A stretch of DNA of 64,000 nt from Mangrovibacterium marinum (GCF_003046625.1 NZ_QAAD01000002.1:124001-188000); one strand, 5' to 3'; numbered from the stretch's first letter, positions 51,549-62,864 are shown. The notes: a model not told the origin generated them from the letters alone. Numbers and translations: made by a program.

Positions 51549-53105
51549 CTACCCCTTCAGCGTCTCAACCAGTGCATCCGCACAACGTTCGCCATCAATG
51601 GCCGACGAAGCAATCCCTCCGGCATAACCGGCTCCCTCGCCGCAAGGATATAAGTTTTTGATACGGATATGCTCCAATGTCTCCTCGTTACGGGGAATAC
51701 GAACGGGCGACGATGTGCGCGACTCCACACCAACAACCACTCCCTGATCGGTATTGAAACCACGGGCTTTCCGATCCATCTGCTGAATACCTTCGCGCAG
51801 ACGCGAGCTGATACGTTTGGGTAATTTATCGTGTAGTGCTGATGACACCAAGCCGGGACGATAGGATGTTTCCGGCAAATCGGCCGACTTACGGCCTGCC
51901 ACAAAATCAGCAATTCGTTGTGCCGGTGCAAACTGGCTGTGTCCGTTTAACTGAAAACAAAGTTGTTCCACCGACTTTTGAAATTCGAGCCCGGCAAAAA
52001 CACCGTACTGCTGAAACTCGCGCAAATCTTCAGGACGAACCTCAACCACGAGGCCTGAATTGGCAAAGGGCGAATTGCGCTTAGACGGCGACATACCATT
52101 CACCACCAGCTCGCCCGGAGCTGTTGCTGCCGGAACAATAAAACCGCCGGGACACATACAAAAGGAGTAAACACCACGATCGTTCACCTGCTCGACAAAC
52201 GAATAACTTGCGGCCGGCAAATAGGGTCCTCGATTCGGTTGATGGTACTGAATGGAATCGATTAAAGCCTGCGGATGCTCAATGCGAACGCCGACAGCAA
52301 AAGGTTTCGACTCCAGATTTACGCCGCTACGGTAAAGCATTTCGTAGATGTCACGCGCTGAGTGCCCTGTGGCTAAAACCACCGCTGCACAATCCACGCG
52401 CTGACCGTCGTTCAGCACAACCCCGCGACATTCGTCGCCTTTTAAAATCAAATCCGCTACCCGGCTGTTAAAATGGATTTCACCACCACTAGCGATAATT
52501 TGCTCGCGTATGTGTGCAATAACACCCGGTAGTTTATTGGTGCCGATATGCGGATGGGCGTCGATCAGAATTTGAGGATCGGCACCAAATTGAACGAGGA
52601 TTTCAAGGATCTTAGTAACACTTCCCCGCTTCTTGGAACGCGTATACAACTTCCCGTCCGAGAAAGTTCCGGCACCTCCTTCGCCAAAGCCATAGTTGGA
52701 ATCGGGATCAACCAAATGCTCACGGTAAATTTTGGCGATGTCGCGCTTGCGATCGTGAACATTCTTCCCGCGTTCGAAAATAACGGGCTTATAGCCCAAC
52801 TCGATCAAACGCAGCGCGGCAAACAATCCGGCGGGGCCGCTCCCCACAATGCCAACGGGAGTTTTTCCGGCTACGTTTCCGTAATCATAAATCTTCCGTT
52901 CGGGCTGTGGCTGTTCACCCAAATAAACAGCAACCCCCAGGTTGATTTTTATTTGCCGCTGTCGCGCATCAATCGAGCGCCGGCGAACAACAATGGCCGT
53001 AATTTCTTCAGGATCCACGCCCATTTTCGATGCAATAATCGGGCGGTAATAAACTTCATCGGACGCCTGTTTCGGCGTAAGTGATAAATTGAAATCTTTC
53101 CTCAT
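51549..53105 (-). CDS. FAD-dependent dehydrogenase of the COG2509 type (518 aa)
   Basis: Flavoprotein with an N-terminal segment typical of this group (FNLSLTPKQASDE...; VVRRRSIDARQRQIKINLGV), then the FAD Rossmann motif GIVGSGPAGLFAALRLIELG (about 87-106), a glycine-rich loop GFGEGGAGTFSDGKLYTRS, a second nucleotide-binding region GVVLNDGQRVDCAAVVLATG and a C-terminal GEGAGYAGGIASSAIDG. COG2509 proteins are common in anaerobes but their substrate is unknown. It follows porT on the same strand; a promoter-like element lies in the 59-base gap. Confidence 0.88.
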   Translation of the reverse strand: MRKDFNLSLTPKQASDEVYYRPIIASKMGVDPEEITAIVVRRRSIDARQRQIKINLGVAVYLGEQPQPERKIYDYGNVAGKTPVGIVGSGPAGLFAALRLIELGYKPVIFERGKNVHDRKRDIAKIYREHLVDPDSNYGFGEGGAGTFSDGKLYTRSKKRGSVTKILEILVQFGADPQILIDAHPHIGTNKLPGVIAHIREQIIASGGEIHFNSRVADLILKGDECRGVVLNDGQRVDCAAVVLATGHSARDIYEMLYRSGVNLESKPFAVGVRIEHPQALIDSIQYHQPNRGPYLPAASYSFVEQVNDRGVYSFCMCPGGFIVPAATAPGELVVNGMSPSKRNSPFANSGLVVEVRPEDLREFQQYGVFAGLEFQKSVEQLCFQLNGHSQFAPAQRIADFVAGRKSADLPETSYRPGLVSSALHDKLPKRISSRLREGIQQMDRKARGFNTDQGVVVGVESRTSSPVRIPRNEETLEHIRIKNLYPCGEGAGYAGGIASSAIDGERCADALVETLKG

Positions 53106-53127
53106 TCAAAATCAAATAACTAAAGCG

Positions 53128-53135
53128 CAAAAGTA
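53128..53135 (-). promoter_or_regulatory. Predicted -7 element of the FAD dehydrogenase gene
   Basis: TACTTTTG on the minus strand, 23 bases before the ATG, matches TAnnTTTG exactly. A TTTG partner at the right distance is lacking. Similar matches (TATTTTTG) occur upstream of porT at 53985-53992 and upstream of the AIR-synthase-related gene at 55814-55821. Confidence 0.4.
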
Positions 53136-53164
53136 GGATAAATGCTGAACTTTGCCGCTTAAAA

Positions 53165-53971
53165 CTATTCGAAATGAAAGCTCAGTGTAAAAATATGGGA
53201 GTAAATACTTTTGATAGCATCGGAATAGTACTCACGTTGTTCCACCGGTTTGTCGCCCACCAGGTTATTCAGGCCCAGGCTAACCTTAAATTCGGTTGAA
53301 AAGCGGAAAAAACGCAGGTAGCTGTCCAGCCCAATACCGGCTTCCAGAAACAAGCTGCCACGTTTGGGCTGCAACAAATCTTCCTCGCCTGTTTTCGAAA
53401 TATCGATCCGATAAGCAAGCCCTCCAATAATGTAAGGCCGCTGATTATTCAGTCGGCTCGATTTGTATTTTATCAAAACAGGAATATCAATATAGGTTGA
53501 TTTCACACTCACATAGCGCAAATCATTATTTCCGGCATAAACATCGTAGACCGGCAAATATTCGCCGTTTTTGGTATAAACAAGTCGCCTTTCGCCAAAA
53601 GAAAGTCCCGGTAAGATCCGAAGGTCAAAGTACTCTCCCAATCGAAAATTGGAGACAACCCCAACGGTTAATCCCGGGTTTAACGAGGCAATATCCGATC
53701 GCACCGTATCGGTCTTCACCACTTCTCCGGCACCGGGCATTCCGGGTTCTGCTTCCGAAAACACCGGATTGCGCCCAATAGGCGACCAGTGTGTTAAACG
53801 AAAATCCTGAACATTAATCCCCAGCGTAAACCCAAAATGTACTTTCTTATTATCGAAGTTCGTTAAGTGCAGCACATGCGGCTTTTGCCCGAAGCCAGTC
53901 AGGCCAAGCATCATAAATACGATGATGAACAGTTGTTTTTTCAAAGGATAAACGTTTGTATTCTTATTCAA
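53165..53971 (-). CDS. porT: PorT/SprT, type IX secretion system outer-membrane protein (268 aa)
   Basis: Predicted eight-stranded outer-membrane barrel needed for type IX protein secretion in Bacteroidota. A signal peptide (about 10-29, QLFIIVFMMLGLTGFGQ) is followed by the PorT-like barrel with HFGFTLGINVQDFRLTH, GLTVGVVSNFRLGEYFDLR, RLVYTKNGEYLP and VKSTYIDIPVLIKYKS, ending SHIFTLSFHF with a terminal aromatic residue. Its place directly downstream of ubiE matches the synteny of porT/sprT in this phylum. Generic PorT-family barrels also exist, but the context supports the secretion role. Confidence 0.87.
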   Translation of the reverse strand: MNKNTNVYPLKKQLFIIVFMMLGLTGFGQKPHVLHLTNFDNKKVHFGFTLGINVQDFRLTHWSPIGRNPVFSEAEPGMPGAGEVVKTDTVRSDIASLNPGLTVGVVSNFRLGEYFDLRILPGLSFGERRLVYTKNGEYLPVYDVYAGNNDLRYVSVKSTYIDIPVLIKYKSSRLNNQRPYIIGGLAYRIDISKTGEEDLLQPKRGSLFLEAGIGLDSYLRFFRFSTEFKVSLGLNNLVGDKPVEQREYYSDAIKSIYSHIFTLSFHFE

Positions 53972-54019
53972 AACAAGAATTTGACAAAAATATTGTTCAC
54001 ATTGCCGTGAAATGAAAAT

Positions 54020-54742
54020 TTATTTCTGCCCCAAATAAATCGTTGCAATACCCAAACTAAGGCGCCATTGCCGGCTTTCGGCGAAACCTGTTTTCTTCAG
54101 GATATTCAGGAAGTCCTGATCGTCGGGAAAAGCCATCACCGACTCGGGCAAATAGCTGTAAGCCGACGCATCCCTGGAGATCAAGCCGCCCAGACGGGGC
54201 AAAATGTGAAAGAAATAAAATTTGTAAAGCTGCTTAAACGGAAAATATTTGGGCTTCGAAAATTCCAGGACAATAGCTACCCCACCGGGCTTCAGCACCC
54301 GATAAAACTCCTGCAAGCCTTTCTCCAGGTTTTCGAAATTACGAACGCCAAAGGCCACGGTAATGGCATCGAACGATGCATCGGCAAAAGGCATATTCTC
54401 CGAGTCGCCCTTCCGGAAACTAATCAGGTGATCAAGCTTTAGCCTTTTCACTTTTTCGGCTCCCACCTTAATCATCTGCTCCGACAGGTCGAAACCGACA
54501 ATTTTCTGCGGTGCTATTTTCGATGTTGCAATGGCAAAATCGCCGGTACCACTGGCTACATCCAGCACACTTTGAGGTTTGTAACCACCTAAAATACGAA
54601 CGGCTTTTTTACGCCACAATTTATCAATACCCAAACTTAAAAAATGATTCAGGAAATCATATTTGGGAGCAATATTGTCGAACATCTGCTCGACCTGCTG
54701 CTTTTTATTTTTATCGGAACCCTGATAAGGAGATACAGTCAT
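54020..54742 (-). CDS. ubiE: Demethylmenaquinone methyltransferase UbiE/MenG (240 aa)
   Basis: S-adenosylmethionine-dependent C-methyltransferase making the last step of menaquinone synthesis. SAM motif I is VLDVASGTGDFAIATSK (about 60-76), followed by IVGFDLSEQMIKVGAEK, GDSENMPFADASFDAITVAFGVRNF and YRVLKPGGVAIVLEFSKP, all close to UbiE signatures. In a menaquinone-using Bacteroidota the substrate is demethylmenaquinone. Its start abuts the stop of the AIR-synthase-related gene, so the two are translationally coupled; porT follows 48 bases later. Confidence 0.95.
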   Translation of the reverse strand: MTVSPYQGSDKNKKQQVEQMFDNIAPKYDFLNHFLSLGIDKLWRKKAVRILGGYKPQSVLDVASGTGDFAIATSKIAPQKIVGFDLSEQMIKVGAEKVKRLKLDHLISFRKGDSENMPFADASFDAITVAFGVRNFENLEKGLQEFYRVLKPGGVAIVLEFSKPKYFPFKQLYKFYFFHILPRLGGLISRDASAYSYLPESVMAFPDDQDFLNILKKTGFAESRQWRLSLGIATIYLGQK

Positions 54743-55780
54743 TTAAGCTAATGGATTCATTTTATCAATAAAACCGAACGATTCATCATCAATCCGGATT
54801 TCGCCACGGGTAATATGTCCCAGTGCGAAGAAGGGTATTTTTGTTGTTTGCATATAATCCACAAAATCATCGGCCTTTTCCTGTGGTACCCCTACAATCA
54901 GGCGTCCCATGGCCTCGCCAAACAAAAAGGCGTCGCGTCTGATTTCAGCATCGGTGGTGATGTCGAAGCCTAAACCGGCAGGCATACCTGCACGCATCAG
55001 GGAGAAGAACAAGCCTCCTTTTCCGACCGGGCTAGCCGAAGTGATCAGTCCTTTCTCAATCAATGCATCCATTGCTTGGTGCAGCTTCACCTCAACGTCG
55101 AGATTGAAAACCGGCAGCGGTGAATCGCCTACCTCGTGATAAAACTCCAGATATTCCGACGAGTTGATGCACTCGTGCGATTTGCCCAACACAAAAATAT
55201 TGTTGCCTTTACTTTTAAAATGATGGGTCAGCACTTTTTCTTTGTCCTTTACACTCCCCATCATACTGATGATAATAGTTGGCAGCACCGGGCCGTGGTT
55301 CGAGAAATAGTCGAAACGAATCTTGCGGTCCGACACCTTAATCCCAAACTTTTCCGCTGCATTTTCCAAGCCTTTTTTGGCGCCCGAAGCAATAAACTGC
55401 CCGTTTGGATCGGCAATATTAATATGGTACAGGAAAGCACTAACAGCTTGTGGTTTGGCTCCAAAACAAATCATGCGTCGGGCAGCACGACTAATCAAAA
55501 TTTCGGTTGCTGTCTGCGGATCACGTTCCAGATGATGATGGAATGCATGGGTTGTCATCGACATCAGATCGCCACTGTCGGTGGTGAAAATACCCGAATC
55601 ATCAGTCTCGTCGCTTGCCAGATTCTCCAATTGAACACCTTCGTCACTAAAATCATTAAAATAGTTGACCGGCGCCAAATTTGGATTCACCATTAGGTTA
55701 AAAACAATATCATGAATATCTTTGGGCTCTTCAATCTGATCGATTGAGAATACCTCTTTATTTTCAGTCACTTCAGCCAT
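54743..55780 (-). CDS. AIR synthase-related protein (PurM/PurL-like) of unknown function (345 aa)
   Basis: Protein with the two-domain PurM-like fold expected from the order of motifs: an N-terminal ATP-binding part (about 55-185: GIFTTDSGDLMSMTTHAF, ISRAARRMICFGAKPQAVSA, LPTIIISMMGSVKD) and a C-terminal part (about 190-340: NNIFVLGKSHECINSSEYL, GKGGLFFSLMRAGMPAGLGFD). Where PurL and PurM carry an acidic DxSDGG loop this protein reads SPVGKGG. It is much shorter than PurL and cannot replace it. Encoded with ubiE and porT. Annotated in relatives only as AIR-synthase-like; I do not assign a reaction. Confidence 0.85.
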   Translation of the reverse strand: MAEVTENKEVFSIDQIEEPKDIHDIVFNLMVNPNLAPVNYFNDFSDEGVQLENLASDETDDSGIFTTDSGDLMSMTTHAFHHHLERDPQTATEILISRAARRMICFGAKPQAVSAFLYHINIADPNGQFIASGAKKGLENAAEKFGIKVSDRKIRFDYFSNHGPVLPTIIISMMGSVKDKEKVLTHHFKSKGNNIFVLGKSHECINSSEYLEFYHEVGDSPLPVFNLDVEVKLHQAMDALIEKGLITSASPVGKGGLFFSLMRAGMPAGLGFDITTDAEIRRDAFLFGEAMGRLIVGVPQEKADDFVDYMQTTKIPFFALGHITRGEIRIDDESFGFIDKMNPLA

Positions 55781-55891
55781 AATGGTTTTGTTTTAAAGCG
55801 TATATAATGAAAACAAAAATAGTCAAGTAGATGATTTTTCCATAACCTTTGGAAGTTTAATTTACCGCTGACCAATTCAATTCAAGTAGAT

Positions 55892-56650
55892 ATGACCAAA
55901 AAAATTGCCTTAATTACCGGAGCAACAGCTGGAATCGGACTGGAATCAGCCCGGATACTGGCAACAAACAACTTCAACTTGATCTTAACAGGCCGCCGTG
56001 CCGAGCGGCTGGAGACCATCAAAACAGAATTAGAAGCCTCCGGGGGGCGGGTTCTCTGTCTGAACTTCGATGTTCGCGTAAAATCGGAAGTTGATGCTGC
56101 ACTAGAGTCCATCCCTGCAGCATGGCGAAAAATCGATTTATTGATCAACAATGCCGGATTAGCTGCCGGAATAGACCCTGTTGCCAGCGCCGATGTTGCC
56201 GACTGGGAACAAATGATCGACACCAATGTGAAGGGTTTGCTCTACATCAGCCAACCGGTATCGAACTGGATGATCGAGCAGCAAAAAGGGCACATCATCA
56301 ACCTCTCGTCGATCGCCGGGAAAGAAGCCTATCCGAACGGATCGGTGTATTGCGGTACCAAGCACGCCGTTTCGGCCATCAGCAAAGCCATGCGCATTGA
56401 GCTGGCACCGCACAACATTAAGGTAAGTACAATATGCCCCGGTGCCGTAGAAACGGAATTCTCGCTGGTACGCTTTAAGGGCGACGAAGCAAAAGCGGCC
56501 AAAGTATACGAAGGCTTCGATCCGCTGACGGCCAAGGACATTGCCGAGACCATCTGGTTTATGGCTTCGCGCCCGGCACATGTCAACATCGACGACCTGC
56601 TGATTATGCCCACAGCACAGGCCTCGGCCCGCGATTTTGTAAGAAAATAG
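55892..56650 (+). CDS. Short-chain dehydrogenase/reductase, YdfG-like (252 aa)
   Basis: NADP-dependent Rossmann-fold oxidoreductase. Cofactor motif TGATAGIGLESA (about 10-21) with TGRRAERLE favouring NADPH, then NNAG, the catalytic Ser in INLSSIAGK, and YCGTKHAVS with Tyr and Lys four apart. The C-terminal segment ends IDDLLIMPTAQASARDF, as in 3-hydroxy acid (serine/allo-threonine) dehydrogenases of the YdfG group. It is transcribed divergently from the AIR-synthase-related gene, with only 111 bases between. The substrate is inferred. Confidence 0.93.
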   Translation: MTKKIALITGATAGIGLESARILATNNFNLILTGRRAERLETIKTELEASGGRVLCLNFDVRVKSEVDAALESIPAAWRKIDLLINNAGLAAGIDPVASADVADWEQMIDTNVKGLLYISQPVSNWMIEQQKGHIINLSSIAGKEAYPNGSVYCGTKHAVSAISKAMRIELAPHNIKVSTICPGAVETEFSLVRFKGDEAKAAKVYEGFDPLTAKDIAETIWFMASRPAHVNIDDLLIMPTAQASARDFVRK

Positions 56651-56668
56651 GAAAAAGTAACAAGTCTC

Positions 56669-56788
56669 GAGTCGTGAGTCATTCGTAAAGAAAGAAAAGC
56701 TGAGGTCATCCAGAACTTGCTATTCGAAAGAAAACAGGGTTTCAGAATCTCACACATTTCGTTTCTCAAGACTCATATCTCACGACTC
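56669..56788. repeat. Inverted 10-mers flanking the gap between the SDR and Ldh genes
   Basis: GAGTCGTGAG (56669-56678) and its reverse complement CTCACGACTC (56779-56788) bracket about 100 bases that contain no gene. Related short words (GAGTC, CTCAAGACTC) surround each arm. Confidence 0.6.
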
Positions 56789-56807
56789 ATGTCTAACATT
56801 AAGAAAA

Positions 56808-57887
56808 ATGACGATATCTGCATCATACTTAAAAGAATTTACCAAACAGGTATTTGTAAAAATGGGTTGCCCCGAAGCACAAGCCGAAGTGGCCGCCAAC
56901 TGTTTAAATCAAGCCGATTTGCGTGGCGTTGACTCGCACGGCGTTGCGCGGCTGAGTGGCTACATTCGCCTGTGGGAACAAAAGCGCCTGAACGCCACCC
57001 CCAACATGAAGATTGTGCACGAAACACCTTCAACGGCGGTGCTCGACGGCGACCTGGGCCTTGGCTTAGTTACCGCGCCCGAGGCCATGCGCATTGCGAT
57101 GGAAAAAGCGAAAACCGCCGGTAGTGGCTGGGTAGCAGTGAAAAACTCGAACCACTTCGGTATCGCCGGATTCCATGCCATGCTGGCGCTGGAGGAAGAC
57201 ATGATCGGCTTTGCGCTAACCAACGCCAGCCCGTTGGTATCGCCGACCTTCTCGCGAAGCCGCTACCTGGGAACAAACCCGATCGCAGTGGCAATTCCTG
57301 CGGCCAGCCAACCACCGGTGGTCATTGATATGGCTACCACAACCGTTGCCAACGGAAAGCTGGAAGTGCTGCAACGTAAAGGTGAAGAAATGCCCGTAGG
57401 CTGGGCGCAGGATAAAGATGGTAACCCAACCACCGACCCGACCATTCTGAAACAGGGCGGATCGATGTTACCATTGGGCGGCGACCGCCAACATGGCGGA
57501 CACAAAGGTTACTGTCTGGGCTCGATGGTCGATATTTTCTCGGCTGTTTTGTCGGGTGCCAACTATGGCCCTTGGGTTCCTCCCTTTGTTGCCTTCCTCG
57601 ATCCTCCGGCCAATCCGGTGGGTGAAGGAATTGGCCACTTTGTGGGTGCCTGGCGCGTTGATGCTTTCCGCCCGGCCGATGAATTTAAAGCACACATGGA
57701 CAACTGGATCACAACCTTCCACAACGCTGAAGTAGCCGATGGACAGGAACGTGTTTTAGTTCCCGGAGATCCGGAGCGCGAAATGACTGAAGAACGCCTG
57801 AAAAACGGTGTTCCCGTTCAGCAAGCAGTGATCGACGACTTGAAATCGCTGGCCGATAAATTCGAGCTGACCTTCGACCCAAAATAG
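56808..57887 (+). CDS. Ldh2-family malate/L-sulfolactate/ureidoglycolate dehydrogenase (359 aa)
   Basis: NAD(P)-dependent 2-hydroxyacid dehydrogenase of the Ldh2/YlbC family, which has its own fold distinct from classic lactate/malate dehydrogenases. Signature lines: DLRGVDSHGVARLSGYIRLW near the N-terminus with the catalytic His, VKNSNHFGIAGFHAM, GTNPIAVAIPA, VIDMATTTVANGKLE and GGHKGYCLGSMVDIFSAVLSG. Length is normal. Substrate range in this family includes malate, sulfolactate, ureidoglycolate and sugar-derived 2-oxoacids; no neighbour settles it. A terminator follows directly. Confidence 0.93.
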   Translation: MTISASYLKEFTKQVFVKMGCPEAQAEVAANCLNQADLRGVDSHGVARLSGYIRLWEQKRLNATPNMKIVHETPSTAVLDGDLGLGLVTAPEAMRIAMEKAKTAGSGWVAVKNSNHFGIAGFHAMLALEEDMIGFALTNASPLVSPTFSRSRYLGTNPIAVAIPAASQPPVVIDMATTTVANGKLEVLQRKGEEMPVGWAQDKDGNPTTDPTILKQGGSMLPLGGDRQHGGHKGYCLGSMVDIFSAVLSGANYGPWVPPFVAFLDPPANPVGEGIGHFVGAWRVDAFRPADEFKAHMDNWITTFHNAEVADGQERVLVPGDPEREMTEERLKNGVPVQQAVIDDLKSLADKFELTFDPK

Positions 57888-57910
57888 TTGAACACAATCG
57901 ATAAATCATC

Positions 57911-57945
57911 AAAAAGGCTTCCTTTACGAGGGAAGCCCTTTTTCT
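57911..57945 (+). terminator. Terminator of the Ldh2-family gene
   Basis: GGCTTCC (57916-57922) pairs with GGAAGCC (57931-57937), with AAAAA before and a CTTTTTCTG run after. Confidence 0.8.
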
Positions 57946-58013
57946 GTTAAAGTCTTACCACGCAAAGGTGCTAAGTCGCAATGCCAATAACTGGTTTTGA
58001 CTGGAGGAGGAGC

Positions 58014-58080
58014 GACAACCCGACAACTTTTGAAAACAACGACAACAGTATCGTTGAAAAAATCCTCAACTTTCATTCCT
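58014..58080 (+). repeat. Interspersed repeat fragment (CCCGACAACTT block)
   Basis: CGACAACCCGACAACTTTTG, AACAACGACAACAGTATCGT and TTCATTCCTG match the distal block of the composite repeat (reverse complement of 3375-3460 and 62880-62955). Just upstream, TTACCACGCAAAGGTGCTAA (57956-57975) is a short word recurrent in many bacterial genomes. The rest of 57888-58280 shows no gene. Confidence 0.75.
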
Positions 58081-58268
58081 GCACGAATTTCCGCGAAATC
58101 GAATCTTGGCTGCTATCGGCTTAGCTCATTGCCAACAACTCCCCGGCACATTTGATAGCGACAAAAACGATTCTCTCCACACAGATCGATATCAATGATC
58201 TGCAATCAAAAAATTCAATTAACCCTTCGTTCGAAATATCGTAACTTAGGGGTAGTATCTAAACTTAA

Positions 58269-60500
<2,232 letters not shown>

Positions 60501-60520
60501 TTCGCGCTCAGAAAACCCAT

Positions 60521-60556
60521 AAAAGGCTCCGATCTCTTGTCAGACCGGAGCCTCTT
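60521..60556. terminator. Shared terminator between convergent katG and GH43 genes
   Basis: AGGCTCCG (60524-60531) pairs with CGGAGCCT (60546-60553), flanked by AAAA before and CTTTGATTTT after, so it can serve both directions. Confidence 0.75.
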
Positions 60557-60576
60557 TGATTTTGGCAAGCTACACT

Positions 60577-62169
60577 TCAGTTTGCCTGATAGTCGAAGTA
60601 GTCGAAGACAGCCTCATCGCGGCAGGGCTGCCCGTTTCCGGTGGCATACATTCCCACATACACGCCGGTAAACCAGCCCACTGTTTCGGAACTCAGAAAG
60701 CGCAGGTTTACCTTTTCCAACGGTACTTCGAAGCCGTCCTGAGTATATGCAAAGGTGAAATCTTCCCCCTGGCAAGCCACCATCAACTGCACAGGCCCGG
60801 GCTTCAGGGTCGCAGTTTTGGAACGATAGCTGATATTTCCAAAATGCAGTTCAACGTAAACAATGCGGTCGTTGCCCGACTTTTTCACCAGCAAATCGAA
60901 ATGCTGGCCATTGTTCACCAAAGTCAGTCCGGCTGTTTCATTCTCGGTTTGGGGGTCGAACTGAAGGCTGCTGCTGGCCGTAAACTGCAAGTCCTGCAGC
61001 CGCCGGCCTACAAAAGCCGATGCACCGAAAGTGCTAATCTGCTGTGGCAATCCGGTCAGATGCAGGGCTCCGTCTTTCAACCTGAAAAAAGGAGCATCAG
61101 CCGTTGGTGGCTGAATAAAGTTCCAATCCGCCCCAAGTGTCGCAGCATCAAACTCGTCGCGGGTTGGCTTGGCCACAACCGGCTTTAACGGCAATGTGGG
61201 ACAGCTCATAGCCACCGTTACGGTGCCATTTCCATTAACCACCGGCCAACCGTTCCGGGGCCACACCACCGGCGCCAGGCAGGTTTCGCGCCCCAGGATA
61301 TGATGAGCCGGATAACCAACCGATTTGCGGTAACCATGAAAGACCATCCACCACGATCCATCGTGCGCCTGGATGATATCGGCATGGCCAACACCTTGAA
61401 TCAAGCTGTTTTGCCCGGCAGCATTGGCGTGTGCCAAAATCGGATTAGCCGGATTCCCCACATAAGGCCCCCAAATTGAATTACTTCTGGCAATACATTC
61501 CGAATGGGCTTCCTCGGTGCCACCCTCCGCCGTCATCAGGTAATAAAAGCCATCCTTTTTGTACAGGTGCGGCCCCTCAGCATAACGCCCGCCGTTTCCG
61601 TACCAAACTTGTTTGCCTTCGGTCAACAGTTCGCCCGATTGCAGATCGATCCGGAAAAGCTTAAACTCGGACGAAATCACATAAGTCTTGCCATCCTCAT
61701 CGAAGAACAGATCCGGATCGATGCCGGGCACGTCAATCCAAACCGGATCGGACCAGGGGCCTGCCGGGTTGGTGGCTGTAAGGTAAAAATTGCCCCCTTG
61801 CCCCGTATTGGTCGTTATCAGGTAGAAGGTGCCTTTGTGGTAACGAAGCGTTGGCGCAAAAATATTGATGCCCCGCGGCAGTTGCGAAGGCCGGTCGATG
61901 CCATGGCCAATCTGCTCCCAATGGATCAGATCCTGACTGTGGAAAACCGGAATACCCGGGAAATATTCGAAGCTACTTGTCGCCAGATAATAGTCGTTGC
62001 CAACACGGCACACCGTGGGGTCGGAATAGAAACCGGGAATAACCGGATTGCGATAAGTAAGCTGTTCGCCGGGATTGGCAGCGGCCGCAAACGGATTGGG
62101 ATTGGGATTGATCTGGGCATGGAGCCCAAGGCTGCAACAAAGTAGTAGCCAAAGGATGTGTCGTTTCAT
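60577..62169 (-). CDS. GH43 beta-xylosidase/alpha-L-arabinofuranosidase, secreted (530 aa)
   Basis: Inverting glycosidase with a five-bladed propeller. Signal peptide MKRHILWLLLCCSLGLHAQ. The catalytic base is Asp50 in GFYSDPTV, the pKa-modulating Asp is Asp151 in PGIDPDLFF and the acid is Glu198 in RYAEGPHLYK. A C-terminal beta-sandwich (about 340-530, beginning TRDEFDAATLGADWNFIQ) is the domain seen in GH43 xylosidases and arabinofuranosidases of the XynD/XynB sort. The substrate is probably xylan- or arabinan-derived oligosaccharides in the periplasm; with the GH51 gene 22 kb away it may work on arabinoxylan. No SusCD genes are adjacent. Confidence 0.93.
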   Translation of the reverse strand: MKRHILWLLLCCSLGLHAQINPNPNPFAAAANPGEQLTYRNPVIPGFYSDPTVCRVGNDYYLATSSFEYFPGIPVFHSQDLIHWEQIGHGIDRPSQLPRGINIFAPTLRYHKGTFYLITTNTGQGGNFYLTATNPAGPWSDPVWIDVPGIDPDLFFDEDGKTYVISSEFKLFRIDLQSGELLTEGKQVWYGNGGRYAEGPHLYKKDGFYYLMTAEGGTEEAHSECIARSNSIWGPYVGNPANPILAHANAAGQNSLIQGVGHADIIQAHDGSWWMVFHGYRKSVGYPAHHILGRETCLAPVVWPRNGWPVVNGNGTVTVAMSCPTLPLKPVVAKPTRDEFDAATLGADWNFIQPPTADAPFFRLKDGALHLTGLPQQISTFGASAFVGRRLQDLQFTASSSLQFDPQTENETAGLTLVNNGQHFDLLVKKSGNDRIVYVELHFGNISYRSKTATLKPGPVQLMVACQGEDFTFAYTQDGFEVPLEKVNLRFLSSETVGWFTGVYVGMYATGNGQPCRDEAVFDYFDYQAN

Positions 62170-62359
62170 CGGTGTTGGGTTTGTTATGTTTTCGATGCCT
62201 AAAGCTAACGAATTTGCCCGAGCTGATGCTGCCCTTTAACCCATGATACCCCGTTTGGAAACAAACAGCCCCCTGTTTCCTTGCCTAAGCCGAACGCTTA
62301 TTCATCTTGGTTCACCTGTTTCGTACGCCGGCATCCCCGCAACTTTTGCTTTTGTGCCT

Positions 62360-62812
62360 TTATTCTTTCAAGCGAATGGCCAGCATCTCGCCGGTTGCGC
62401 AAAGGGTGCCATTGGCGGTCAGAGTCATGTCGATCCAGGCTTTGCGACCTTGGAGACTGCGAAGCTTGCCTTTCAATTCCAGTTCGACACCCATGGGAGT
62501 CATCGCTTTGAAGTCGACTTTTAGCGAAGCAGTCACACAACGAACCGGAATTGGAGCTTGCAGAGGAATATTTTCGGCCTGACAGATAAAAGCAGCTGCC
62601 GATCCGGTTCCGTGGCAATCGAGCAGCGAGGCAATTAAGCCCCCGTACACACTGCCGGGAATCGCCGTATATTGCTCACCAGGCGTAAAGTGAGCGATGG
62701 TTTCGTTGCCCTCGAGGTAAGTTTTTAACTGAAATCCGTTCGGATTATTCTTGCCGCAGCCGTAGCAGTGCGCCAAATTTTCGGGATATAAATCCTGTAT
62801 TGCTTGTGCCAT
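62360..62812 (-). CDS. PaaI-type hotdog-fold thioesterase (150 aa)
   Basis: Acyl-CoA thioesterase-like protein with one hotdog domain. The start HCYGCGKNNPNGFQL contains the CxxCG...NPxG pattern common in this subgroup; VYGGLIASLLDCHGTGSAA is the catalytic helix region with its Asp. I chose the ATG at 62812 (MAQAIQDLYP); an upstream in-frame ATG at 62851 would add an odd hydrophobic stretch overlapping a predicted promoter. The substrate is unknown. It stands between the GH43 gene and a repeat copy. Confidence 0.88.
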   Translation of the reverse strand: MAQAIQDLYPENLAHCYGCGKNNPNGFQLKTYLEGNETIAHFTPGEQYTAIPGSVYGGLIASLLDCHGTGSAAAFICQAENIPLQAPIPVRCVTASLKVDFKAMTPMGVELELKGKLRSLQGRKAWIDMTLTANGTLCATGEMLAIRLKE

Positions 62813-62830
62813 TGGTTGTTCGTTTACCCA

Positions 62831-62838
62831 CAAAACTA
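62831..62838 (-). promoter_or_regulatory. Predicted -7 element of the thioesterase gene
   Basis: TAGTTTTG on the minus strand matches TAnnTTTG and lies 18 bases before the chosen ATG, which supports that start over the one at 62851. No clear TTTG partner. Confidence 0.42.
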
Positions 62839-62864
62839 GGAAAATTGACATTCAGAAAAAACAT

